Shown piece by piece: positions 1 through 6,536 of a DNA stretch of 11,448 nucleotides. This stretch comes from DP-20 sp964539925 (GTDB lineage: Bacteria > Desulfobacterota > Binatia > UBA9968): positions 1-11,448 of the forward strand of contig CAZILB010000125.1 in assembly GCA_964539925.1 (NCBI GenBank), in the 5' to 3' direction. The translations under genes were made by a program, and so were the position numbers. How positions within the stretch are numbered: position 1 is the stretch's first letter; each line of letters starts with the position of its first letter. The notes below the pieces were generated by a model. It searched no databases. It was not told the DNA's origin and saw only the letters and a program-made list of their open reading frames with translations.

Positions 1-1
1 T

Positions 2-91
2 CATTTCGGCGTTATTCAGTTGACCGGCTCAGACTTTCACCGGGCCGATATGCAACTGAAACCGCGCATTTTCTACAGGCTTGGACAATAA
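2..91 (+). CDS. Possible C-terminal tail of a protein cut by the window edge
   Basis: Frame 2 is open from the window edge to a TAA at 89-91, giving 29 residues that include TGSDFHRADMQLKPR and end in RLGQ. The composition, mixed charged and aromatic with few rare residues, reads more like real protein than the other two frames. The stretch is short enough that an open frame could be chance. I do not recognise the family. The gene would lie upstream of the sigma-54 promoter and share the + orientation of the genes that follow. No clear terminator follows its stop. Confidence 0.3.
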   Translation, partial: HFGVIQLTGSDFHRADMQLKPRIFYRLGQ

Positions 92-319
92 ATCGAGGAG
101 CCCTGATTAGCGAAAACCAGAAGTTTCTCCCGATTGCTCTGTTGCTCCAAAATTCGACCCGGCGCGCCTTGGAGTAAACGGCTATTCCTGCTGCGAATTT
201 TCGGCTTTACCCGAATGCCGACGAAGATTTTGTCTGGTGTCACGTAATTTTTGCCAGAGCGAAATCAAGCCGATTTCCTACCGAACCGATAAATCAATGG
301 TTTGGCCGATCTTGCCCAA

Positions 320-335
320 TGGCATGTAGGTTGCT
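320..335 (+). promoter_or_regulatory. Sigma-54 (RpoN) -24/-12 promoter
   Basis: The 16-mer TGGCATGTAGGTTGCT matches the RpoN consensus TGGCAYR-N4-TTGCW at every conserved position. The GG and GC doublets are separated by exactly 10 bases. It lies 44 nt before the ATG at 380, so transcription would begin near 345 with a leader of about 35 nt. Such promoters need an AAA+ enhancer-binding protein acting from upstream. In 92-319 I see only a weak dyad, TTCGG/CCGAA (200-204/211-215), that could be part of an activator site, and no other gene or clear signal. The motif match is seen directly; use in vivo is inferred. Confidence 0.75.
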
Positions 336-379
336 TTTAAAACCTTCCGAAAGAGGCTTTGCTGGAAAAGGAGATCGGT

Positions 380-1063
380 ATGAATACTCTCAAACTCGCC
401 AGTGTAGGGGGACTCCTTGCGGGGATATTGATGATCCCCGGGAGCGCCGCGATGGCGGACGTTAAGGGTAAAGGAGTCGTAGCCGCGTCCAAGGGCAATG
501 CGGGTTGGCATATCCCGCCGGGTCATTTGCCGCCTCCGGGTCAATGTCGCATTTGGTATCCGGGCAGACCTCCGGGGCATCAGCCGGCGCCGGGAAACTG
601 CCGCACCCTCAGCATGCAGGTTCCGCGCGGTGCCTTACTGGTCAGCCGTGAAAGAACGTGGACGTACGACGAGCGGCCGGATCGCTATTATCATCGTAGT
701 CCCGCATATTATGGCAGGCCCGATGGGCGCGACGACCGGCGCTACCCGCGCGGGAGTGACGGCCGCAGTTATTCCGACAAGCGGGAGATTCGCCAAGGCA
801 TCCGGGATGTTCACGACGCGCACAAAGATGTCCGCCAGGCTCGCGAAGAACTGGAGAAAAATCGCGAGGAGCTGAAGAAGGACAGAGCCGAGCTGCGAAG
901 GGACGTTCGTCAGGGCGCAAGCCAGAAGGAGATTCGCCAGGATCGGCGGGAAGTCCGTGAGAGCGCGCAAAAGGTCGCCGAAAGCGAAAAGAAGCTGCAC
1001 GAGAGTCAGAGACAACTGGATACCGCCCGGAGAGAATTGAACCGGGATCTCGGCCGCAGATAG
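380..1063 (+). CDS. Secreted Pro/Gly-Cys motif and coiled-coil protein, unknown function
   Basis: This is a predicted periplasmic or surface protein of 227 residues. The ATG at 380 is chosen over an in-frame TTG at 359 because AAGGAG (368-373) sits 6 nt upstream and a signal peptide starts there: basic n-region, hydrophobic core at 6-20, likely cleavage after AMA at 24-26. Residues 45-74 carry two similar units, IPPGHLPPPGQC and PPGHQPAPGNC, joined by RIWYPGR. This Cys-containing motif recurs in uncharacterised secreted proteins of Deltaproteobacteria and related uncultured phyla (recalled, not searched). Residues 95-130 are rich in Arg, Tyr, Asp and Gly. Residues 134-225 are Lys/Arg/Glu/Gln-rich heptad-like sequence with repeated EIRQ and KEL-type units, a likely long coiled coil. 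The two cysteines, C56 and C74, could form a disulfide. The gene is monocistronic: a sigma-54 promoter upstream and a strong terminator downstream. Function is not known. Confidence 0.85.
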   Translation: MNTLKLASVGGLLAGILMIPGSAAMADVKGKGVVAASKGNAGWHIPPGHLPPPGQCRIWYPGRPPGHQPAPGNCRTLSMQVPRGALLVSRERTWTYDERPDRYYHRSPAYYGRPDGRDDRRYPRGSDGRSYSDKREIRQGIRDVHDAHKDVRQAREELEKNREELKKDRAELRRDVRQGASQKEIRQDRREVRESAQKVAESEKKLHESQRQLDTARRELNRDLGRR

Positions 1064-1076
1064 CCGACGACGCGGT

Positions 1077-1118
1077 GGCGGCCTCGCGGTGAATTTTTCA
1101 TCGGCGAGGCCGCCTTTT
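1077..1118 (+). terminator. Rho-independent terminator of the secreted-protein gene
   Basis: A perfect 11-bp GC-rich stem, GGCGGCCTCGC (1077-1087) with GCGAGGCCGCC (1104-1114), encloses a 16-nt loop and is followed by TTTT. It begins 13 nt after the TAG stop at 1061-1063, which closes the upstream gene as its own transcription unit. Confidence 0.85.
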
Positions 1119-1221
1119 GATTTTTATCATTTTCCGAAACTTTCCCCGCCTCTCGCCTCCCTGTTTGTGAACGGGCCGATATCTTGGGCCGCAGCACTTC
1201 GAAGCCGCGCCTTTCTTTGCC

Positions 1222-1250
1222 TTGTCTTTTCGCTAACCTTGCCGTATTCA
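1222..1250 (+). promoter_or_regulatory. Possible sigma-70-type promoter of the protease-trpS-scpAB-rluB operon
   Basis: TTGTCT (1222-1227) and TATTCA (1245-1250) are separated by 17 nt. They lie just before AAGGAG and the TTG start at 1279. The -35 box matches the consensus at four of six positions and the -10 box at three of six, so this is a weak candidate. The rest of 1119-1221 shows no gene or clear signal. Confidence 0.25.
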
Positions 1251-1278
1251 TTAAGGAGTAACCCGCGACGAGACGGTA

Positions 1279-1932
1279 TTGGAAGACATCCTACTGAAGA
1301 TCGCTATCTGGGCGCCGCCGGTGGTAGCCGCGGTCGTCCTGCATGAAATTTCTCATGGGTGGGTCGCCAACCGGCTTGGCGATCCAACGGCAGCGAGGCT
1401 GGGCCGTTTGACGCTCAATCCTATCGCTCACGTGGATCTGTTCGGCACTATTCTGGTGCCGCTCGGGTTGGTCGCAGCCGGCTCTCCGTTCGTGTTCGGT
1501 TACGCCAAGCCGGTGCCGGTCAATTTTTATAACCTGCGCAATCCCAAGCGCGACATGATTTGGGTTGCGCTCGCTGGTCCGGCGATGAACCTGACGCTGG
1601 CCTTGCTCTTTGCGTTTATTTGGAAAGCGCTCATACCGTTCTCGGCCGGCGCCACTGAAGGATTGAGTCTGATCGGAATCGCCGTGCTGATGGCGCAGGC
1701 CGGGTTATTGATCAACATCGTCCTCGCGGTTTTTAACCTGCTGCCGCTGCCTCCCCTTGATGGGGGCCGGGTACTGGTGGGTCTTCTCCCGGAACCCCTG
1801 TCGAATCTGGTGGCAAGGGTGGAGCCTTTCGGCTTCGTCATCCTCATAGCGTTGCTTTTTACCCGCGTGCTCGACGGCATCATCCGGCCGCCGATTGAAT
1901 TTTTTCTCAGACTGTTTTTGGGATTCTTTTGA
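1279..1932 (+). CDS. Site-2 protease family (peptidase M50) membrane metalloprotease
   Basis: This is an intramembrane zinc metalloprotease of the small M50 type; members cut membrane-bound substrates, but the target here cannot be read. The first helix (about 8-26) contains HEISH at 22-26, the HExxH zinc site. The third ligand is in the family's NxxPxxxxDG segment near the C-terminus, here N153..P156..D161-G162. Several further hydrophobic helices follow (about 45-65, 90-115, 130-155, 185-205). The length of 217 residues is normal for the group. The start is TTG: no ATG or GTG lies in frame between the upstream stop and this codon, and the conserved first helix begins only a few residues later. 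AAGGAG (1253-1258) is 20 nt away, too far to serve it, so initiation is probably weak. It is the first gene of the operon, 16 nt before trpS, an arrangement common in Deltaproteobacteria (from memory). Confidence 0.9.
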   Translation: MEDILLKIAIWAPPVVAAVVLHEISHGWVANRLGDPTAARLGRLTLNPIAHVDLFGTILVPLGLVAAGSPFVFGYAKPVPVNFYNLRNPKRDMIWVALAGPAMNLTLALLFAFIWKALIPFSAGATEGLSLIGIAVLMAQAGLLINIVLAVFNLLPLPPLDGGRVLVGLLPEPLSNLVARVEPFGFVILIALLFTRVLDGIIRPPIEFFLRLFLGFF

Positions 1933-1948
1933 TTTAGATCGAGGCGTT

Positions 1949-2926
1949 ATGGATACCATCGTTAGCGGCGCCCGGCCCACGGGCCGGCTTCATCTCGGCC
2001 ACCTGCACGGCGCGCTGAAGAATTGGGTTCGTCTCCAGGAGAATTATCGCTGTTACTTTTTCGTCGCCGATTGGCATGCATTGACCACCGATTACGCCGC
2101 GCCCCAGGGGATTCATCAGAGCACGGTGGAGATGGTGATGGACTGGCTGAGCGTGGGGCTGGACCCGGCCAAGTCGGTGCTTTTCCGCCAATCGCGAATC
2201 AAGGAGCACGCCGAGCTCCACTTGCTCTACTCCATGATCACCCCGGTGCCATGGCTCGAGCGCAACCCGACTTACAAGGAGCAGATCAAAGAATTGGTCG
2301 GAAAAGATCTCTCCACCTACGGATTTCTCGGCTATCCGGTGCTGCAGGCCGCGGACATCACGATGTACAAAGCCAACAAGGTGCCGGTGGGAGTCGATCA
2401 AGCGCCCCATGTCGAATTGACGCGCGAAATCGTGCGGCGATTCAATCAGGTATACAAACCGATTTTTCCCGAACCGGAGGTGCTGCTCACCGAGACGCAG
2501 AAGCTGCCCGGCCTGGACGGGCGCAAGATGAGCAAGAGCTACGGCAACGCGGTGTTTCTTTCCGACACGCCCCAGGAGATCGACAAGAAACTCAGCCGGA
2601 TGATGACCGATCCGGCCCGCGCGCGGCGCGCCGATCCCGGCGAGCCCGAGAAATGCCCGGCGTTTTCGCTCCATAGGATCTATTCGACGCCGGACGAGAT
2701 CGCCGAAGTCTCCATAGGCTGCCGCACCGCCGCTATCGGCTGTCTCGAATGCAAAAAGGTGATGATCAAACACGTCATCGATGATCTTGCGCCGTTCCGC
2801 GAAAAGCGCGCCGAACTTGAAAAGAAGCCGCAGGAAGTCGAGGCGGTGTTGAGTGCCGGCAACCAGTCGGCGCGAGTCAAGGCCGTCGAAACCATGCGCG
2901 AAGTGCGCGAGAACTTGGGCCTGTGA
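1949..2926 (+). CDS. trpS: Tryptophanyl-tRNA synthetase with a four-Cys Fe-S-type motif
   Basis: A class I aminoacyl-tRNA synthetase that charges tRNA-Trp in the cytoplasm. Of 325 residues, the ATG at 1949 is preferred because GAGG (1941-1944) precedes it and the conserved N-terminus SGARPTGRLHLGHL follows at once. The HIGH-type signature is H15-L-G-H18. KMSKS is at 193-197 within a GLDGRKMSKSYGNA context. The anticodon-binding half carries C236-x21-C258-x6-C265-x2-C268. In Thermotoga maritima TrpRS the corresponding C-x22-C-x6-C-x2-C motif binds a [4Fe-4S] cluster near the anticodon-binding region. All four Cys are present here, so cluster binding is plausible but inferred. The stop overlaps the GTG start of scpA by 4 nt, indicating translational coupling. 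Confidence 0.96.
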   Translation: MDTIVSGARPTGRLHLGHLHGALKNWVRLQENYRCYFFVADWHALTTDYAAPQGIHQSTVEMVMDWLSVGLDPAKSVLFRQSRIKEHAELHLLYSMITPVPWLERNPTYKEQIKELVGKDLSTYGFLGYPVLQAADITMYKANKVPVGVDQAPHVELTREIVRRFNQVYKPIFPEPEVLLTETQKLPGLDGRKMSKSYGNAVFLSDTPQEIDKKLSRMMTDPARARRADPGEPEKCPAFSLHRIYSTPDEIAEVSIGCRTAAIGCLECKKVMIKHVIDDLAPFREKRAELEKKPQEVEAVLSAGNQSARVKAVETMREVRENLGL

Positions 2927-3693
2927 GCACGCGCGTACAATTGGAGATATTCGAGGGTCCTTTGGACCTCTTGCTCCATCTGATCAAGAAAAACGAGGTC
3001 AGCATCACCGACATCCCGATCGCCGCGATCACCGAGCAATACCTCGCGACCCTGGAGCTGATGGAGAGCCTGAGCCTCGATGTCGCCGGAGAGTTTTTGG
3101 TCATGGCCGCGACCCTCGTTCACATTAAATCGCGCATGCTCCTGCCGCCCGGTGACGAAGAAGCGGACGAAGACGAGGGCAACGATCCTAGGGACGAACT
3201 GGTCCGCCGGCTGCTCGAATATCAACGCTTCAAGGAAGCTGCCGAGCAGCTCGAGCAGCGTGAGATTCTGAGCCGGGACGTCTTTGTTCGATCGGCGGCG
3301 CCGGTCGAAGATGTCGCTCCGCGCGGGTTTCGCGAGGTTTCCGTCTTCGAGCTTCTGGGCGCCCTCAAGCGCGTCATCGACCGGCTGCCAAAGGACGTTT
3401 TCCATGAAGTGACGCTGGAAAAGATCACCATGCGCGAGCAGATGACGCTGCTTCTCGACCGGCTGCGGACTTTGAGGAGCCTTTATTTTGAGGCGCTGTT
3501 TGACGGCGTCAAAAGCCGCATGGAAGTCGTCGTGACATTTCTGGCGATGTTGGAACTGGTCAAAGTGCGGGCGATAAGAATCTTTCAAGAAGAGATGGCG
3601 GGACCGATCATGATTGAGGCCGCGACCGGAATGGACGAAGCGGCCGAGCGCGCCGTCCTCGATGAAACCGAGGAAGACCAGCATGGAACGTGA
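2923..3693 (+). CDS. scpA: Segregation and condensation protein A (kleisin)
   Basis: ScpA is the kleisin subunit of the bacterial SMC-ScpAB condensin, which compacts and separates newly replicated origins on the nucleoid. The 256-residue protein shows the N-terminal SMC-binding helical region, with the hallmark FEGPLDLLLHLIKK at 10-23, ITDIPIAAITEQYL at 28-41 and LVMAATLVHIKSRMLLP at 59-75. A charged acidic linker (78-92) is followed by the C-terminal winged-helix region, SRMEVVVTFLAMLELVK at 198-214. The start is GTG at 2923, inside the trpS stop (GTGA overlap). The C-terminus overlaps scpB by 11 nt. No smc gene is in the window, as is usual for this operon. Confidence 0.95.
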   Translation: MSTRVQLEIFEGPLDLLLHLIKKNEVSITDIPIAAITEQYLATLELMESLSLDVAGEFLVMAATLVHIKSRMLLPPGDEEADEDEGNDPRDELVRRLLEYQRFKEAAEQLEQREILSRDVFVRSAAPVEDVAPRGFREVSVFELLGALKRVIDRLPKDVFHEVTLEKITMREQMTLLLDRLRTLRSLYFEALFDGVKSRMEVVVTFLAMLELVKVRAIRIFQEEMAGPIMIEAATGMDEAAERAVLDETEEDQHGT

Positions 3694-4258
3694 CGAAATA
3701 AAATCCATAATTGAAAGCCTCCTGTTCGTCGCCGAAGGGCCGCAGAGCGTGCAGCGCTTCTGCGAAGTGCTCGATGGCGTGGAGCGAAATCTCATTTGCG
3801 AGATCTTCGCCGAGCTTCGACAGGAGCTTGAGGAAGGAAGCCGCGGGATTCGCCTGGTCGAAGTGGCCGGCGGTTACCAACTGCGCACGGCCAAAGCCAA
3901 TGCCGACTGGGTGAAGAAATTTCTCGGCGGCCGGCCGGCGCGCATGGGGCGTGCGACCCTCGAAACCCTGGCGATCATCGCTTATCGCCAGCCGATCACC
4001 CGAGCCGAGATCGAAGCGATTCGCGGCGTCGACGTCGACGGCGTGGTCACGACGCTGCTCGAGCGCAACTTGATTCGCGCGGTGGCGCGCAAGGACGTCC
4101 CCGGCCGGCCGTTTCTCTACGGCACCACACCCGAGTTCCTGCAATTTTTCAACCTGAAGGATTTAAGCCAATTGCCAACGCTGAAAGAAATGGAAGAGAT
4201 ATCCTTGCCGGAGATTCCCGGTGAGGCGATCGCACTGGATACTCACGAAGAGAATTAA
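3683..4258 (+). CDS. scpB: Segregation and condensation protein B
   Basis: ScpB is the dimeric kite subunit that binds the ScpA linker in the SMC condensin. The protein has 191 residues, normal length, with two winged-helix domains: about 1-80 (IKSIIESLLFVAEGP at 6-20) and about 85-160, with the family hallmark ETLAIIAYRQPITRAEIE at 94-111 and GRPFLYGTTPEFLQFF at 141-156. The acidic tail (168-190) is typical. The ATG at 3683 is chosen over further upstream starts because it follows AGGA (3671-3674) at 8 nt and begins exactly at the conserved domain. It overlaps the end of scpA by 11 nt, so the two subunits are likely made by coupled translation. Confidence 0.95.
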   Translation: MERDEIKSIIESLLFVAEGPQSVQRFCEVLDGVERNLICEIFAELRQELEEGSRGIRLVEVAGGYQLRTAKANADWVKKFLGGRPARMGRATLETLAIIAYRQPITRAEIEAIRGVDVDGVVTTLLERNLIRAVARKDVPGRPFLYGTTPEFLQFFNLKDLSQLPTLKEMEEISLPEIPGEAIALDTHEEN

Positions 4259-4269
4259 CGGTCGCTTGC

Positions 4270-4998
4270 ATGGAGCGTTTGCAAAAGATACTGGCGCGCG
4301 CCGGCCTCGCTTCTCGCCGCGAGGCCGAGCGCTGGATTGTCGAAGGACGGATCACCGTGAACGGCGCCGTGGTGCGCAAGCTCGGCACCCAGGCCGATCC
4401 GGCGAAGGACAGCATCAAAGTCGACGGCAAAAGGGTTAAACCCGCGGCGGCGCCGCTTTACTACGCGCTGCACAAACCGCCGGGAGTCATCACCACACTG
4501 AACGATCCGGAGCAGCGGCCGGACCTGACGCCTTTCCTGGTACGACTGGGCGAAAAGCGGCGCGTGTTTCCCGTCGGGCGGCTCGACTACAACACCACCG
4601 GACTTTTGCTTCTGACCAACGACGGCGAGCTGGCGTTGCGCTTGACCCATCCGCGCTTCGGCGTGAAAAAAGTCTATCGGGCCAAACTGAGCGCCTGCCC
4701 GTCTGAGGATGACCTGCAGCGGTTGCGCAACGGCATTCGCCTCGACGACGGCATGAGCGCCCCCGCGCGAATTCGGGTGATCGATAAACTAAGGAAAAAC
4801 GCCTGGTTGGAGGTCGAAATTCACGAAGGACGTAAACGCGAAGTCCGGCGTATGTTCGAGGCTTTGGGGTTTTTTGTCGAAAAACTGATGCGCATTCGCT
4901 TCGGCACGGTTTCTCTAGGCGATCTGCCGCCGGGAGCACTGCGGCCATTGAGCCAACTGGAAGTCAAATCGTTGAAGAAAGCGGTTGGGCTCTCCTGA
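4270..4998 (+). CDS. rluB: RsuA/RluB-family rRNA pseudouridine synthase
   Basis: This enzyme isomerises uridine to pseudouridine in rRNA during ribosome assembly. In 242 residues it shows an N-terminal S4 RNA-binding domain (about 2-50; RLQKILARAGLASRREAE then GRITVNG) and the catalytic domain from about 60. The active-site motif is GRLDYNTTGLLLLTNDGE at 103-120, with catalytic D106. The late conserved HEGRKREVRRMFEALG segment (about 178-193) is also present. Length and the S4 domain fit the RluB/RsuA branch, but the exact uridine cannot be assigned from sequence alone. It starts 11 nt after scpB. No good Shine-Dalgarno precedes the ATG, so translation may depend on coupling to scpB. It is the last gene of the operon and is followed by a strong terminator. 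Confidence 0.93.
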   Translation: MERLQKILARAGLASRREAERWIVEGRITVNGAVVRKLGTQADPAKDSIKVDGKRVKPAAAPLYYALHKPPGVITTLNDPEQRPDLTPFLVRLGEKRRVFPVGRLDYNTTGLLLLTNDGELALRLTHPRFGVKKVYRAKLSACPSEDDLQRLRNGIRLDDGMSAPARIRVIDKLRKNAWLEVEIHEGRKREVRRMFEALGFFVEKLMRIRFGTVSLGDLPPGALRPLSQLEVKSLKKAVGLS

Positions 4999-5068
4999 AT
5001 TGTTGTCGTTCGTGGCGGAATGATTCGCTGGCGCTCGCTGGGTGGCGCACTCGCGGATGCATAAAAAT

Positions 5069-5105
5069 AAAAAGGAGGGCGGATCTTGAGATCGCCCTCC
5101 TTTTT
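5069..5105. terminator. Bidirectional Rho-independent terminator between convergent genes
   Basis: GGAGGGCG (5074-5081) pairs perfectly with CGCCCTCC (5093-5100). An inner ATC/GAT helix and a TTGA loop complete the hairpin. AAAAA (5069-5073) lies on the left and TTTTTT (5101-5106) on the right, so the structure terminates transcription on both strands: rluB from the left and moeB, whose stop is at 5127, from the right. The stretch 4999-5068 shows nothing else. Confidence 0.92.
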
Positions 5106-5126
5106 TATTGGCAAGCTTCGCGCGCT

Positions 5127-6296
5127 TCAGTGGCGCAAGCTGCAGAACTCTTCGTAGTCGATGAGTTCGTGGATCGTCGGCTTGTCGCCGCACATGGGGC
5201 AATTGGGATCGCGCCTGAGCTTGAGCGTGTTGACCTCCATGGTCAAGGTATTAAAGTGCATCAGGCGGCCGACCAGAGTGTCGCCTTTACCCAGAATGAT
5301 TTTGATGGCTTCCAGCGCCTCGATCACGCCGATCAACCCGGGCAACACGCCCAGCACACCCGCTTCGGCGCAGCTCGGCGCCATTTCCGCCGGCGGCGGC
5401 TCGGGATATAAACAGCGATAGCAAGGCCCCTTGCCCGGATAGAAGACGGTCGCCTGCCCCTCGAACTGAAAAATGCTGCCGTGCACGTTCGGCTTGCCGG
5501 TAAGTACACAGGCGTCGTTCACCAGATAACGGGTCGGAAAATTGTCGCAGCCATCGACCACCAAGTCATAATCCTTGATGATCTCCATGATATTGTCCGA
5601 CGTAAGCTTGGCTTGATAAGGGATCACCTTGACATCGGGGTTCAAGCCCTCGAGGGTTTTTTTCGCCGATTCGACCTTGGGCGTGCCGACCCGGTCGTTG
5701 GCATGAAGAATCTGCCTTTGCAGATTGGAAATATCGACCACGTCGTTGTCGATGATGCCCAACGTGCCGACACCGGCTGCGGCCAAATAATAGGCGGATG
5801 GCGAGCCCAGACCGCCGGCCCCGACCATCAAAACCTTCGCTTGCAGCAGTTTCGCCTGGCCATCTTCGCCTACTTCCGGCAGCAGAAAGTGGCGGCTATA
5901 GCGGATCAACTGCTCGGGCGTGTATTGAAAGTCCTGCACCCATTTGAAACCGCCGTTCTTCCACGCGGCATAGCCGCCGGCCATGGAAGTTACATTCTGG
6001 TACCCCATTTCTTTCATCGCTTTGGCCGCCAGCAGCGAGCGCACGCCGCCGGCGCAATAAGCGATAATCGGCGTGTTCTTGTCCGGGATCGCATTTTCAA
6101 CTTTGATTTCCAGGAAACCGCGCGGAAGTGAGATAGCGCCCTCCAGATGGCCCTGGCGCCATTCGTCGCTCTCGCGCACATCAAGAACTACGGGAGATTT
6201 GCCGTTGTTCTTGAGCGATTCATTGACTTGCTGCGCGCTAACCTCGGGAATCTCTTTGCGCGCTTCGGCCATAATATCCTGAAAGCTTTTGGCCAT
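5127..6296 (-). CDS. moeB: Rhodanese-MoeB fusion: E1-like adenylyltransferase for a sulfur-carrier protein
   Basis: This enzyme adenylates the C-terminal Gly-Gly of a small sulfur carrier (MoaD, ThiS or CysO-like) so that it can be thiocarboxylated, feeding molybdopterin, thiamine or cysteine synthesis. Residues 1-118 form a rhodanese domain with VVLDVRESDEWRQGHLEGA at 36-54 and the sulfur-accepting C81 in a CAGGVRS loop. Residues 128-389 are the ThiF/MoeB domain: ATP-binding GAGGLGS at 159-165, NLQRQ at 191-195, DGCDNFPTRY at 248-257, the active-site-type C309 (SCAEAG), and zinc pairs C292/C295 (CYRC) and C366/C369 (CPMC). All key residues are present. Fused MoeB proteins such as MOCS3/Uba4 and mycobacterial MoeZ carry rhodanese at the C-terminus; here it is N-terminal, also known in some bacteria. 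AGGAGG (6301-6306, minus strand) lies 4 nt before the ATG. No carrier-protein gene is in the window, so the pathway is open. Confidence 0.93.
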   Translation of the reverse strand: MAKSFQDIMAEARKEIPEVSAQQVNESLKNNGKSPVVLDVRESDEWRQGHLEGAISLPRGFLEIKVENAIPDKNTPIIAYCAGGVRSLLAAKAMKEMGYQNVTSMAGGYAAWKNGGFKWVQDFQYTPEQLIRYSRHFLLPEVGEDGQAKLLQAKVLMVGAGGLGSPSAYYLAAAGVGTLGIIDNDVVDISNLQRQILHANDRVGTPKVESAKKTLEGLNPDVKVIPYQAKLTSDNIMEIIKDYDLVVDGCDNFPTRYLVNDACVLTGKPNVHGSIFQFEGQATVFYPGKGPCYRCLYPEPPPAEMAPSCAEAGVLGVLPGLIGVIEALEAIKIILGKGDTLVGRLMHFNTLTMEVNTLKLRRDPNCPMCGDKPTIHELIDYEEFCSLRH

Positions 6297-6325
6297 AATT
6301 CCTCCTAGATAGACCTTAGAGGTCC

Positions 6326-6354
6326 AAGTTAAAACTCGCGTTATACAATGTCAA
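6326..6354 (-). promoter_or_regulatory. moeB: Probable sigma-70-type promoter of moeB
   Basis: On the minus strand a perfect TTGACA (6349-6354) is followed after 17 nt by TAACTT (6326-6331), a poor -10 with three of six matches. Transcription would start near 6319, leaving a leader of about 23 nt that contains AGGAGG. A small dyad, GACCT/AGGTC (6312-6316/6320-6324), falls at the predicted start and could be an operator or leader hairpin. Confidence 0.45.
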
Positions 6355-6476
6355 GCAAGGGCGCCGTGGACGGGGCAGGGCGGTAGCCTGACTGCCATCG
6401 TGAAGGCGTTACATCGGTCACGAACCATGTGGAGCAACCTGTCGTTGATGCTTTTTCCTCGTTTGGCATGGCGCGC

Positions 6477-6492
6477 TCCGCGGCGCCGCGGA
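6477..6492. repeat. 16-bp perfect GC palindrome in the lipoprotein-moeB gap
   Basis: TCCGCGGCGCCGCGGA is its own reverse complement. It lies 45 nt downstream of the lipoprotein stop and about 120 nt upstream of the moeB promoter. It has no T-tract on either strand, so it is not a standard terminator. It might be a protein-binding site, a folded 3' end of the lipoprotein transcript, or chance in GC-rich DNA. The rest of 6355-6536 shows no gene I can support. Confidence 0.5.
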
Positions 6493-6536
6493 AAGCTTAG
6501 CCGGAAAATTTCCGCCGCGTCAAGGCGACGATTCGA

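Noticed and set aside
303..318. Second sigma-54-like site, TGGCCGATCTTGCCC
   Set aside because: The GG and GC doublets are 8 bases apart rather than 10, so the holoenzyme would not fit.
1934..2773. 279-codon minus-strand ORF antisense to trpS
   Set aside because: His/Arg-rich shadow of a GC-rich gene; trpS on the other strand has full catalytic motifs.
2680..3795. 371-codon minus-strand ORF antisense to trpS, scpA and scpB
   Set aside because: It spans three recognised genes on the opposite strand and shows no domain of its own.
6341..6469. Minus-strand ORF of 42 codons beginning MPNEEKASTTGCSTWF, with GGAG 7 nt upstream
   Set aside because: It ends inside the moeB promoter region, has no signal peptide or recognised motif, and its length is within chance expectation. 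Kept only as a possibility.
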